In this document: one piece after another, positions 29,193 to 37,028 of the stretch
Numbering within the stretch: position 1 is the stretch's first letter
How the letters are laid out: every line of letters starts with the position of its first letter
NCBI RefSeq assembly: GCF_014637085.1
Contig: NZ_BMEU01000017.1
Coordinates: forward strand, 1 to 64,000
DNA: 64,000 bases
Source of the DNA: Comamonas phosphati
GTDB taxonomy: Bacteria; Pseudomonadota; Gammaproteobacteria; Burkholderiales; Burkholderiaceae_C
Direction of reading: 5' to 3'
The notes under the pieces: generated by a model
Told to the model about the DNA's origin: nothing
Database searches by the model: none
What the model saw: the letters and a program-made list of their open reading frames with translations, nothing else
Translations under genes and position numbers: made by a program

Positions 29193-29581
29193 TGCCCTCC
29201 TGCAGGTTTCCGGGACGCCAGCAGCTCAGCCACGCGGGCCTGGGCGCTTGCGCATGCATCGCCAGGCACCGCCGCCGGCGTGGCCAGGATCTTGTCTGCG
29301 CGGGCACTGTGCCCACGTGCGGCCGCGGCGGCCTGCCGGCGCGCCTGGTCGCGCTCGGCCTGCAGGCCTTTGTTGACGTCCGACAGTGCATCGACTGCCT
29401 TTGTGCACACGTCTGCACTCGCCCGGGCCAGCGATGCCGTATCGCCGGCGTGGTCGGCATCCGACCTGGCCAGCGTGGCAGCATCGCGCTGCCGCAGGTA
29501 CAGCAGCCCCTGCCCTACATTGCCCAACACGCTCAGCAGCAGCGCCAGGGCCAGCGCTGCGCAGATCCGGGCGGCCGTCAT
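29189..29581 (-). CDS. Rz-like i-spanin
   Basis: This 130-residue protein has an N-terminal membrane anchor (about residues 5-26) and a periplasmic Ala/Arg/Asp-rich helical domain with heptad-like pattern, the build of an inner-membrane spanin. The start at 29581 overlaps the endolysin stop by four bases (ATGA), and the next gene is an Rz1-like lipoprotein. One copy of the dispersed palindrome lies within it at 29402-29419, where it encodes ADVCT. Confidence 0.7.
   Translation of the reverse strand: MTAARICAALALALLLSVLGNVGQGLLYLRQRDAATLARSDADHAGDTASLARASADVCTKAVDALSDVNKGLQAERDQARRQAAAAARGHSARADKILATPAAVPGDACASAQARVAELLASRKPAGGQ
29402..29419 (+). repeat. Dispersed palindrome site 1 (15 of 16 to consensus)
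   Basis: TGTGCACACGTCTGCACT against the consensus TGTGCA-n-ACGT-n-TGCACA. It lies within the Rz-like gene. Weaker copies are nearby at 28990-29007 (12 of 16) and in the terminator loop at 28861-28878 (11 of 16). Confidence 0.75.
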
Positions 29582-30036
29582 ACCGGCTGAATCCCGACCA
29601 GCGTGGTTTTGCCGTGCACGGTGATCACGCGATTGACGGGTTGCGCCGGGATGCGCGTGGACAGGTGCACCCACTGGGCGCCGCCCACGCTCTCGTAGAT
29701 GATCTGGCCGATGCCCAGGGCATTGACCTGCGAGGCCAGGGCCTTGGCCACCTCGAAGGGAGTGCCGTACGCCGGTACCACCACATCGGCCGCCATGCCC
29801 TGCGCGTGGTCGCTCGAAGTGACGCCGCCCACGGCCTCGTTGACTTGGCGGCTGCGATAGCCGCTGGTGACGATGATGGCGCGGCCGCCCAGATGGGCAC
29901 GCACGCGCTCCAGCATCTGGGCGGTGCGGTGCAGCTGCTGCAGGGCATCTGCGCCGGGCGTGTTGTCCAGGCCCAGTTTGCGGGCGGTGTTGCTGGCCGT
30001 CAGCTCGGCCAAGGTGAAATGTTCGGATAGTTGCAT
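29578..30036 (-). CDS. Endolysin, M15-family peptidase
   Basis: This 152-residue protein matches the Peptidase_M15_3 fold: LSEHFTLAELTAS at the start, TSGYRS near 57-62, and zinc ligands His77 and Asp84 in SDHAQGMAAD with His124 in QWVHLS. Phage members cut the peptide cross-links of peptidoglycan. There is no signal peptide, so a holin or similar is needed; two small membrane proteins sit directly upstream. The ATG at 30036 was chosen because the upstream extension lacks similarity. Confidence 0.88.
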   Translation of the reverse strand: MQLSEHFTLAELTASNTARKLGLDNTPGADALQQLHRTAQMLERVRAHLGGRAIIVTSGYRSRQVNEAVGGVTSSDHAQGMAADVVVPAYGTPFEVAKALASQVNALGIGQIIYESVGGAQWVHLSTRIPAQPVNRVITVHGKTTLVGIQPV

Positions 30037-30040
30037 GGGG

Positions 30041-30334
30041 TCAGCCCTCTTTAAAACGGGTTCGGATAATGAGAACGGCGAAGCCTGCGATAACGCAGAC
30101 GTCGGATAGCGTGGGCGGCGACGGCCGCAGCCAGGGGCCGACAAGGGCCCCGGCCCCGCCCAGGGCGAGCAATGCCCAGGCGATGGCCTTGAGCCAGGCC
30201 ACCAGACGGATGCGTGGCGCCAGGCCGGGCAGGCAAGGTGTGGTGCGCTCCAGCTTGTTGAGCGCCTCGGCCAAGATGACCAGGCCGCACAACCAGTGCA
30301 GCAGGCCGAGCAAGGTGATGACGGGATAAAACAT
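30041..30334 (-). CDS. Small membrane protein, possible holin component
   Basis: This 97-residue protein has three hydrophobic segments (about 3-22, 48-68 and 78-91) separated by basic loops. It lies between another small membrane protein and the endolysin in the lysis cassette, which makes a holin or antiholin role plausible. No family motif was recognised. Confidence 0.6.
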   Translation of the reverse strand: MFYPVITLLGLLHWLCGLVILAEALNKLERTTPCLPGLAPRIRLVAWLKAIAWALLALGGAGALVGPWLRPSPPTLSDVCVIAGFAVLIIRTRFKEG

Positions 30335-30336
30335 GG

Positions 30337-30732
30337 TCAGCCTCCCTCTGCCTGGCCAGGCTTGTGCAGGTACTTGCCGATGAGCGAGCGCAGTACGTGC
30401 TGTGCACTGGCGCCCACCAGACAGGCCATCGGCAGCAACACGGACTCGGGGACGCTCTCCACGAGCAACACCAGCGGCGTGAGGTAGCCCGCTGTGATGG
30501 AGCTGGCCCAGGCCACGGCCATGCGGCGCACGGACAGGCGCAGCATGTCCTGCCAGGTGTCGCTGCCGCCCGGCACTGCATTGAGCAAGATGATGGAGAC
30601 CAGGCTGCCGAGAAAGCCGGCAAGCAGCACGTCTGCACGCAGGCCCAGCGGCACGCCGAATGCCGTGAGCGCCTGCGCGGAGATGGCCGCGCCGGCAATG
30701 GTCGCGGCGGCGGTCGATGTGGGTTCTGCCAT
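30337..30732 (-). CDS. Small membrane protein, putative holin
   Basis: This 131-residue protein has Ala-rich hydrophobic segments around 8-30, 35-55 and 80-110 and a charged C-terminus ending KYLHKPGQAEGG. It resembles phage membrane proteins placed just before endolysins. The ATG at 30732 gives MAEPTSTAAATI; the longer frame upstream overlaps the tail gene without similarity. It is the first gene of the lysis cassette, 20 bases after the last tail gene. Confidence 0.6.
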   Translation of the reverse strand: MAEPTSTAAATIAGAAISAQALTAFGVPLGLRADVLLAGFLGSLVSIILLNAVPGGSDTWQDMLRLSVRRMAVAWASSITAGYLTPLVLLVESVPESVLLPMACLVGASAQHVLRSLIGKYLHKPGQAEGG

Positions 30733-30751
30733 GGATGCCCTCCCAGGCCTT

Positions 30752-31438
30752 TCAAGGATTGCGAAAAATCGTGGTGTACGAGAACCCGCCAGAAGCGGGA
30801 CTGGATGACTTGGCCCGAAGATTTGTGAATCGCACGGACGTGACCGTCGAGAAGCTGCCAGCTTGCGACCAGGCAACTTGGTTGCCGCCCGTGCCAATCG
30901 GTATGAAGTGCATACCGGAGGCATCGAACGTCAATGTCCCGTAGACCTGCGGACTGCTCCCGGATGTCCCGGCCGCCGTCATCGATGCCAGCGATGCGCC
31001 GTACGACATCCGCTGGGAGAAATTGGCCGATCGGGCAATCTCGAACGCAGCCACGACACCCGAGCTCGCATTCAGGAACTCGGCCCGCAACGACACATCG
31101 TCATTGATGTAATAGTTGTTGAAGCACTCGATCCTCCAGACCTGCGCCGTCGTGAAGCCGGGGATGGTTTTGGAACTGGTCCCGGTGTCCCCGCCGATCG
31201 TCAACGCCGAAGAAAACAACCCCTCGCTAATCGTCCCGCCGAAGTTCGCCGCCCAGGTCGGCAGGTCCGTCCTCGTGGACGAGCGCTGCTGCGCTGCATC
31301 CCCGCTGCCGGCCGCCGCGGCCACGATGTAGCCGGAAGGTGCACCAGGCGCCGGTGCGCCAAAGCGGAACGGGTTGAGCAGGAACCCGCGCTGCCGGGAC
31401 CGCAGCGCGGCCCGGATGTCCGTGCTGCGCTCGATCAT
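30752..31438 (-). CDS. Tail-tip-associated protein with a domain shared with the tip protein
   Basis: This 228-residue protein from residue 62 onward (TWAANFGG, then NNYYINDD, AEFLNASSG, MSYGASL and a final VRFTNLRA) matches in order a segment of the tip protein at its residues 232-390 (TWASYF, NNYYVDD, FEFLDGAG, YYGSSYG, VRARNMQ). The shared element looks like a beta-sandwich of the carbohydrate-binding or fibre type. Position after the tip gene suggests a receptor-binding accessory. Its start overlaps the previous gene by four bases. Function is inferred from position. Confidence 0.6.
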   Translation of the reverse strand: MIERSTDIRAALRSRQRGFLLNPFRFGAPAPGAPSGYIVAAAAGSGDAAQQRSSTRTDLPTWAANFGGTISEGLFSSALTIGGDTGTSSKTIPGFTTAQVWRIECFNNYYINDDVSLRAEFLNASSGVVAAFEIARSANFSQRMSYGASLASMTAAGTSGSSPQVYGTLTFDASGMHFIPIGTGGNQVAWSQAGSFSTVTSVRFTNLRAKSSSPASGGFSYTTIFRNP

Positions 31439-32184
31439 GTGGGCGCTCCGATCAGATAGACCTTCAGGCCCTTGGCCGTGCCGTCGCCCACTTGGCCAAT
31501 GTCGATGGTGATCTCGGCATCGTCCGCCAGCGCGCTGGTGCTGATCACCGGCGGCGTGGCGGCTGTGGTGCTGGTTTTTTCCGTGTTGTCCAGGGTGATA
31601 TTGGTGCTCAGGATGGTTGCGCCGGCGGCCTTGATGTTGACCGTCAGCAGCGCGCCGCTGGTCTGGGCCGTGGTAAGGCTGGCGCGCACTGCGCTGAGCG
31701 TCATTGCAAACGGCATGCGAAACGTCACCTTGCCGGTGCCGGCCGTGAGCGCGGTGGTCTCGTCGGAGCAGGCAATGGGGATGGCCGTCACCGCAGACCC
31801 GCCACCCGACGGCAGCTGGCCGTGCACCCCGCCAGGGCCTGCGCGCCAGTCTTCCACGGCCGTGACGGCCGCGGCGCCCGTGGTCAGCTTGTAGACCCGG
31901 GCGTAGTGGGTCGTGTCGTTCCAGTTGGTGATAGCCGTTGCTACGGACAGAACACCCGTGGCGCGCTCCACGACGATATAGCTGGTCGTGTTGGCCGTGA
32001 GCGCCACGGTGCCGGCGGCGATGGCGAAGCCGCCCCAGCGGCCGGCCAGGTAGCCCCAGGTCAGGCCCGAGGTATGGGTGGCGTCTTTGCCGTAGACGGC
32101 CACATGCTCCAGCGCCACGAAGTTTTCGTTGACGACGACTTCCGGGCTGGCCTGGGCCGCCAGCCACTGTTGCAACACGCTCAT
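31435..32184 (-). CDS. Putative tail fibre/appendage protein
   Basis: This 249-residue protein is rich in Thr, Ala, Ser and Gly. It has an N-terminal segment VNENFVALEHVAVYGKDATHTSGLTWGYLAGRW like the short fibre proteins that follow tip proteins in siphoviruses, then beta-rich repeats. It overlaps the tip gene stop by four bases and the next gene by four bases, so all three are translated as a block. No enzymatic motif is visible. Confidence 0.6.
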   Translation of the reverse strand: MSVLQQWLAAQASPEVVVNENFVALEHVAVYGKDATHTSGLTWGYLAGRWGGFAIAAGTVALTANTTSYIVVERATGVLSVATAITNWNDTTHYARVYKLTTGAAAVTAVEDWRAGPGGVHGQLPSGGGSAVTAIPIACSDETTALTAGTGKVTFRMPFAMTLSAVRASLTTAQTSGALLTVNIKAAGATILSTNITLDNTEKTSTTAATPPVISTSALADDAEITIDIGQVGDGTAKGLKVYLIGAPT

Positions 32185-35126
32185 GGTGCTTTTGCTCCTA
32201 CGGTAGAGGGATAGCCAGGCCCCACGGTGGCGGAGATCTGGCAGATTTCAAATTGCAAGGCGGTGCCGCTGGCCACGCCATCGGCTGCCTGCATGTCGCT
32301 GGTGTAGCGGTATGTGGCTGCAGTGACGACGTCCGAGCGCAGCTGCGTGGCGCCGGCTGAGACGCGCACGCGGTAGGCTTCCGAGGCCTCACCCAGGGGC
32401 ACCACGGGTGCGGCACCGGCGTACTGGTAGCTGCGCCGCGTGCGCCGCTGCCAGGTCACCAGCAGATCGGCGCCGTCGGCCAGGGCCCGGGGGTTGGCCG
32501 GGCTGAAGGGCTTGAGCGCCACGCCCGTGTCGGTAAAGCCCTTGGGCGTGCCGTCCGACAGGAACATGCCCAGGGTCACGGCCTTGATCTGGCGCTCCAG
32601 GCCGATCTCGTTGGTCTGCGATGCCACGCGGCGCAGGGCATTGCCCAGCAGCACGCAGCGCTCGCCCGCGGCATGGGTGCCCATGGCCCACTCGGTGCCG
32701 CGCTGGCCGCGCAGCAGGCCAGAGAGCAGATAGACGCCCGGCGACAGCAGGGCCGCAGACCGAAACCGCACGATCTCGCTGCCCAGCAGCAGCGCGTTGA
32801 TGCTGTCGTCCAGCAGCATGGCGTCGCGCGTGCTCGATGCCAGCTCTCCCGAGACCTGCACCGTGACGGTGTTCGCCTCATCGAACACCACCCCACCCTG
32901 CCAGTTGCCCAGCACCGTGGTGGCCGTACCCATCACGTTTTGCGCGGTGGTCGTGAGCAGTTGCACGTAGTTGGTGCCATCCCAGGACTGCGCCACGACG
33001 GCGCCCGGCCATTTGTCCGTCTCGGCCGCACGCTGCGGCGCCACGGCCAGGTAGTAGCCGGCCGCATCGTCCGCGTCGCGCAGGATCGGGATGTCCAGGG
33101 CCTCGAATACGGTGCTCGCAGGCTGGATCACCGTCTCGGTGTTGACATAGCCCGTGTCCGTGACCGCGGCGCTGTCGATGGCGCCCACGTCATCGAGCAC
33201 GCACTTGAGTTCGAGCGTGGGCATGGCGTCGGTCTTGGACTGGATGCGCAGCCGGTAGGTGCGGCCGTCGCTGTTGACGGCATTGACCACATCGCCGGAC
33301 TCCAGCCGTGCATATTTGAGCGGCGTCTTGAGCGTGGCCGTGGCCAGGCTGGCAACCCGATCCATCAGCAGGCCGTCCACGATGGCCTTGGCCTCGGCCG
33401 GCGTCAGGCCCAGGGCCGTCTGGATCGCCTCGGTGCTCTGCTGGCCGGACAGCAACCGGTCGGAGAATTCCGTGGCCGTCTGATAGTCCCCCGACATATT
33501 GGGGTAGCTCAGGGCGAGCTGGGCCGGCATCTCGAGATCGTTGCCCAGCGTGATCGCCAGCGGCTCGTCATCGCCGCCGCTGCCTGCGGCCATGCCCAGG
33601 TCGGCAAACGGGATGGCGGCCGCGGGGGCCACGGTGCGCCGGCGGATGCGGATCTGCTCGTCGGCGCTGACCTCCAGAAAGAAGGCCTGCTGCAGCACCT
33701 CCAGCACCGACCGCGTGCTGGACACCTGGCCCACGGCCAGCGCATGCACCCCGAGGCCTGTCAACTCGGCGGCCAGGGCGTAGTCCGCATCCGCGTACCC
33801 GCAGCGCCGCATCAGGTACTGCACGGCCGAGCCCAGCGTGGGCAGCGGCATGTCTTGCGCTGTGCGCGGGATGCACTGCAGGCGGATGTAGGCATTGGGG
33901 TTGCTGCGATTGCCGCTCGGATTGCCCGGGTCCATCGGATACTGGTTCCCGCTGCTGGCTTGCATATTGCGTGCCCGCACCGAGCGGATGGAGCGCGCAT
34001 CGCACGCGAAGGTAAAACTGGGGTTGGCATCCCCAAGCGGATCGCGCGTGAAGCGCAGCAAGCCAGGCTCGAAGCTGATGACGCCGCTCGTCCTGGCCAC
34101 GACGGTGTCGTCAATGGGTTCGGCCTTCACCAAGGTGCCATAGCTGCTGCCGTAATAGACCCGGTGGGTCCATTGATAGCCCGCCAGATAGCCCGGACTG
34201 CTGATGATCGCAACGATGTTGCCCGCGCCATCCAGGAATTCGAAATTGAAGGCGCACACGTCATCGACGTAGTAGTTATTGCTCGCGGACAGCCGGTAGC
34301 CGGCATCGACATCGATGGGCACGGTGTACGGGCCTGCAATCACCCCGGTGTCGCCTCGGCCAGGCGTGGCCGTGTAGCGCAGGAAGCGCATCATCCCGGT
34401 GTCGTGGAACTCGGAGAAATAGGAGGCCCAGGTGGGCTGCGTCGTCTCGTTGGAGTCCCAACGCAGGTTGACATCGGTATCGACGCGGGTGGCCACGACC
34501 GATACCAGCACGCTCTCGCGCGGATCTGCGCCCACGCCGATCTCGAACGTGAGGTTGGGGATGCTGCCGCCATTGCCCAGCTGCAGGCCCTGGATCAGCA
34601 CCGTGCCCATGCCGCGATAGGCGGGCGCATTGCCCAGGCCCACGGCGGCCTCGTACGTCGGGTCCGGCAACTGGTCAGCCGCGCCGGTATAGACGCGCAT
34701 GTCGGTCCAGGCGCCCGATTGGGCCGCGCCGTTGGCATACACCAGCTCGCCGTTGCTCCAGATTCGGCCGATGCCGGGGATCTGGTTCTCGCTGATCAGG
34801 ATCAGCAGATCAACGTCATAGGTGTAGCTGGTGTACGTGGGGCCGCCGCCCTTGCCCTGTTCTTCCTCTTTTGCCGTCTCGCGGCGCTCGCTGGCCCAGA
34901 TGATCTGACCGGCCAGGCGCGGGCTGCCTACGACCCAGGGGATGGTGGCGCCGTACTCGGTGCCGGTGACCTTGAGGTCGTTCAGGCGCGGGCCAAAAGA
35001 CTTCGGGCCGGGCGTGACGGCTGCGCCGATCATGGATCCGGCCATCCACCCGTAGGATGCTCCGGCCGGACCGCCAATCCAGAACCCGACGACCGCGCCA
35101 GCGGCAGAAAGAGCAAGTTGTGCCAT
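32181..35126 (-). CDS. Tail tip / host-specificity protein (J-like)
   Basis: This 981-residue protein occupies the place of lambda gpJ. The N-terminus is a Gly/Ala-rich hydrophobic segment (GAVVGFWIGGPAGASYGW), followed by a baseplate-hub-like region with PWVVGSPRLAGQIIWA. Residues 232-390 form a domain duplicated in the gene two places downstream. The central part has hub-type segments such as YLMRRCGYADADYAL and VSADEQIRIRRR, and the C-terminus ends in fibronectin-like beta repeats. It would contact the receptor. Start and stop overlap neighbours by a few bases. Confidence 0.85.
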   Translation of the reverse strand: MAQLALSAAGAVVGFWIGGPAGASYGWMAGSMIGAAVTPGPKSFGPRLNDLKVTGTEYGATIPWVVGSPRLAGQIIWASERRETAKEEEQGKGGGPTYTSYTYDVDLLILISENQIPGIGRIWSNGELVYANGAAQSGAWTDMRVYTGAADQLPDPTYEAAVGLGNAPAYRGMGTVLIQGLQLGNGGSIPNLTFEIGVGADPRESVLVSVVATRVDTDVNLRWDSNETTQPTWASYFSEFHDTGMMRFLRYTATPGRGDTGVIAGPYTVPIDVDAGYRLSASNNYYVDDVCAFNFEFLDGAGNIVAIISSPGYLAGYQWTHRVYYGSSYGTLVKAEPIDDTVVARTSGVISFEPGLLRFTRDPLGDANPSFTFACDARSIRSVRARNMQASSGNQYPMDPGNPSGNRSNPNAYIRLQCIPRTAQDMPLPTLGSAVQYLMRRCGYADADYALAAELTGLGVHALAVGQVSSTRSVLEVLQQAFFLEVSADEQIRIRRRTVAPAAAIPFADLGMAAGSGGDDEPLAITLGNDLEMPAQLALSYPNMSGDYQTATEFSDRLLSGQQSTEAIQTALGLTPAEAKAIVDGLLMDRVASLATATLKTPLKYARLESGDVVNAVNSDGRTYRLRIQSKTDAMPTLELKCVLDDVGAIDSAAVTDTGYVNTETVIQPASTVFEALDIPILRDADDAAGYYLAVAPQRAAETDKWPGAVVAQSWDGTNYVQLLTTTAQNVMGTATTVLGNWQGGVVFDEANTVTVQVSGELASSTRDAMLLDDSINALLLGSEIVRFRSAALLSPGVYLLSGLLRGQRGTEWAMGTHAAGERCVLLGNALRRVASQTNEIGLERQIKAVTLGMFLSDGTPKGFTDTGVALKPFSPANPRALADGADLLVTWQRRTRRSYQYAGAAPVVPLGEASEAYRVRVSAGATQLRSDVVTAATYRYTSDMQAADGVASGTALQFEICQISATVGPGYPSTVGAKAP

Positions 35127-35548
35127 CAGTCAAGCTCCGGGAAACGGTAGGCCGCCACAAAGCGCATGGCCTTGGTAAACAGCAAGCGGGTCTCCAGCAC
35201 GCGCCCATGGGCGCCGCTGGCGTGGATGATGGAAAGGCCGCCATGCAGGTAGTCGCCCACGATGCCGACGTGCTGGGGATGAGAATCAAAGGCCACGAGC
35301 ACCACGTCGCCGGGCGCCATGTCAGCCTGAGCTATGGGCACCAAGCGCTCCTGCAAGTGGTGCACCAGCTGCCTGCCGTCAGGCACGCGGCCGTAGCCGC
35401 CCACGTCCCAATCGGGCGCCACGGCGCCGACTTCGCGGGCCACGCCGATGACCAGGCCCACGCAGTCCACGCCCACGCCCTCAAGCCGGGCCTGGTGGTG
35501 GAATGGCGTGCCAACCCAGCGGCGGGCAATGTTCACGATATGGTTCAT
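35126..35548 (-). CDS. NlpC/P60-family tail tip peptidase
   Basis: This 140-residue cysteine peptidase has the NlpC/P60 triad visible: Cys29 in GVDCVGL, His in HPQHVGIVGDY near 95-98, and a following polar residue in SIIHASG. Phages carry it in the tail tip, where it opens peptidoglycan during entry (as lambda gpK). The start at 35548 overlaps the preceding gene's stop by four bases and the stop touches the tip gene start (TGATG). Confidence 0.85.
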   Translation of the reverse strand: MNHIVNIARRWVGTPFHHQARLEGVGVDCVGLVIGVAREVGAVAPDWDVGGYGRVPDGRQLVHHLQERLVPIAQADMAPGDVVLVAFDSHPQHVGIVGDYLHGGLSIIHASGAHGRVLETRLLFTKAMRFVAAYRFPELD

Positions 35549-36423
35549 GGCGTCCTGGTCAGGTCGTCCGTGGTGGGCCGGTGCGGCTCTCCCCGGAAAT
35601 TGGGTACGTTGCCGAACTTGGCCTTGCAGTCCTCCATGAGGCGCTTGCGGCAGCCGGCAACAGCTGTGAACTGGTCGCCCACGGCCACGGTCATGACCAT
35701 GGGCAGCACCAGGGTGATGACGCCGCCGGCGGCGTGGGTACGCACCTTCTGGCTCAGACCCTTGTTGGCGCCGCTCGTGAAGGTGATGACGCCCTCGCCG
35801 AAGTAGTCGGCGGCCTGGGCCAGGCCCGCAGCGGTGAACGTGCGCTTGTCCGCCACGGCGGTGATCGCGCCGGCATGCGTCCACGGCGCCAGGTCAACCC
35901 GGCAGCGTCCGTCGCCCAGGCGGTTGCGGCAGGTCTTGGTGGAGACTTCGCCCACGCTCTGCTGCAGCAACTGCTTGAGGCCGCGCAGCTCCACCTTGAT
36001 GGTGGCCGCGCCCAGCGTGATCTCGCCCACGGTGCCGCGATGCAGGGTCTCCACGTCGTTGGCGATAGTCGGTGCGGGGACGTCCCAGCGGTAGCGGAAG
36101 ATGCGCCACTGCGCGTTGCGCCAGACACCGGCCAGGACTTCATCGCGCTGGAACAGCGAACCGTCGTCCAGCGTGGTCAGCTCCATGTTGTCGACGGCAA
36201 AGCCGCTGGTGCTGACCAGGTTGCTGGCCGTGAGGCCCTGCTTCGCGTCGAAGGTGAGCGCGCTGCTGGCATAGCCCCAGGGCGTCACATCGAGCACGAA
36301 CGGGCGGTCGTTGCTCGTGAACCCGAAGAGCTGGCCGTCTGTGCGCTGAATGACCAAGGCATGCGAGACCGAGGTGCCGCCGCTGTCGTAGTGGGCCTGC
36401 AGGGCCGCGGGGATAGTCTTCAT
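35545..36423 (-). CDS. DUF2163/BR0599-family tail protein
   Basis: This 292-residue protein belongs to the phage and gene-transfer-agent family with DUF2163, corresponding in place to the lambda gpL region. The C-terminal part has CRNRLGDGRCRVDLA and a later CRKRLMEDCKAKFGN, paired cysteines like those that bind an Fe-S cluster in gpL-type hub proteins. It follows DUF2460 with a four-base overlap and precedes the NlpC/P60 peptidase, the usual distal-tail order. Confidence 0.85.
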   Translation of the reverse strand: MKTIPAALQAHYDSGGTSVSHALVIQRTDGQLFGFTSNDRPFVLDVTPWGYASSALTFDAKQGLTASNLVSTSGFAVDNMELTTLDDGSLFQRDEVLAGVWRNAQWRIFRYRWDVPAPTIANDVETLHRGTVGEITLGAATIKVELRGLKQLLQQSVGEVSTKTCRNRLGDGRCRVDLAPWTHAGAITAVADKRTFTAAGLAQAADYFGEGVITFTSGANKGLSQKVRTHAAGGVITLVLPMVMTVAVGDQFTAVAGCRKRLMEDCKAKFGNVPNFRGEPHRPTTDDLTRTP

Positions 36424-37025
36424 AAACGAACCTCCTCGAGCTGGATGCCTGCCCATTCGGTGATCAGCTTCGGCCCGCCCAGCACCTTCCACATGGCGGC
36501 CGGGTCCTTGAACGCCACCGGCACATGGAACATGCCTTCCCAGGCATAGGTATCGCCACCAGCATGGCCGGTGACCGTGGCCTTGCCCGTGGTGGTGTCC
36601 ACGGCGGCCGTAGCCTGGGACCAGGCACCAGCGCGATTGCGCCAGACCACTACGCCCGCCATGGGCTTGTAGATCGGACGCACAAAGGTGCGAGCGCCGA
36701 AGGTGTAGAGGCGGTTGAGCTGGAACACCGCTCCGGCGATCAGCGTCAGATTGGTGTTCTGGCGCGTGGCCACAAAGTCCGACCAATCCTTGAAGCGGAA
36801 GGCATCCGCGTCCCCGCCGACGACATAAAAAAAGGCCCGTAGGGCCTCGAAGTCTTCTTGCGTGCGCGGCGGGTGCGCGATGCTGTACTCATGCAGCGGA
36901 TACGTCGCCTCACGGTTGGTGATGCGCTGCCCCGCCGTGGCGTAGGCCTTGCTCGTGATAAAGCGCGGCCCGCCCTCGGCGTCCCGGCTGATCTTCGCCG
37001 GGAACAGCTCTTCGAAAAATGCCAT
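36420..37025 (-). CDS. DUF2460 distal tail protein
   Basis: This 201-residue protein begins MAFFEELFPAKISRDAEGGP and has RFITSKAYATAGQRITNREA and HPPRTQEDFEALRAFFYVVGGDADAFRFKDWSDF, diagnostic of the TIGR02217/DUF2460 family that forms the distal tail ring in lambda-like phages and gene transfer agents. It sits between the tape measure and DUF2163 genes as expected. Confidence 0.87.
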   Translation of the reverse strand: MAFFEELFPAKISRDAEGGPRFITSKAYATAGQRITNREATYPLHEYSIAHPPRTQEDFEALRAFFYVVGGDADAFRFKDWSDFVATRQNTNLTLIAGAVFQLNRLYTFGARTFVRPIYKPMAGVVVWRNRAGAWSQATAAVDTTTGKATVTGHAGGDTYAWEGMFHVPVAFKDPAAMWKVLGGPKLITEWAGIQLEEVRL

Positions 37026-37028
37026 GGT

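Noticed and set aside
30622-30639. Additional copy of the dispersed palindrome (half site ACGTCTGCACG)
   Set aside because: Only the right half matches; the left half has no agreement with the consensus.
30752-35126. Third DGR variable repeat in the tail tip or fibre genes
   Set aside because: No match to the conserved TR 3' block (GAGGCCGAGGGCGG through CTGTCCGC) was found in these genes by eye.
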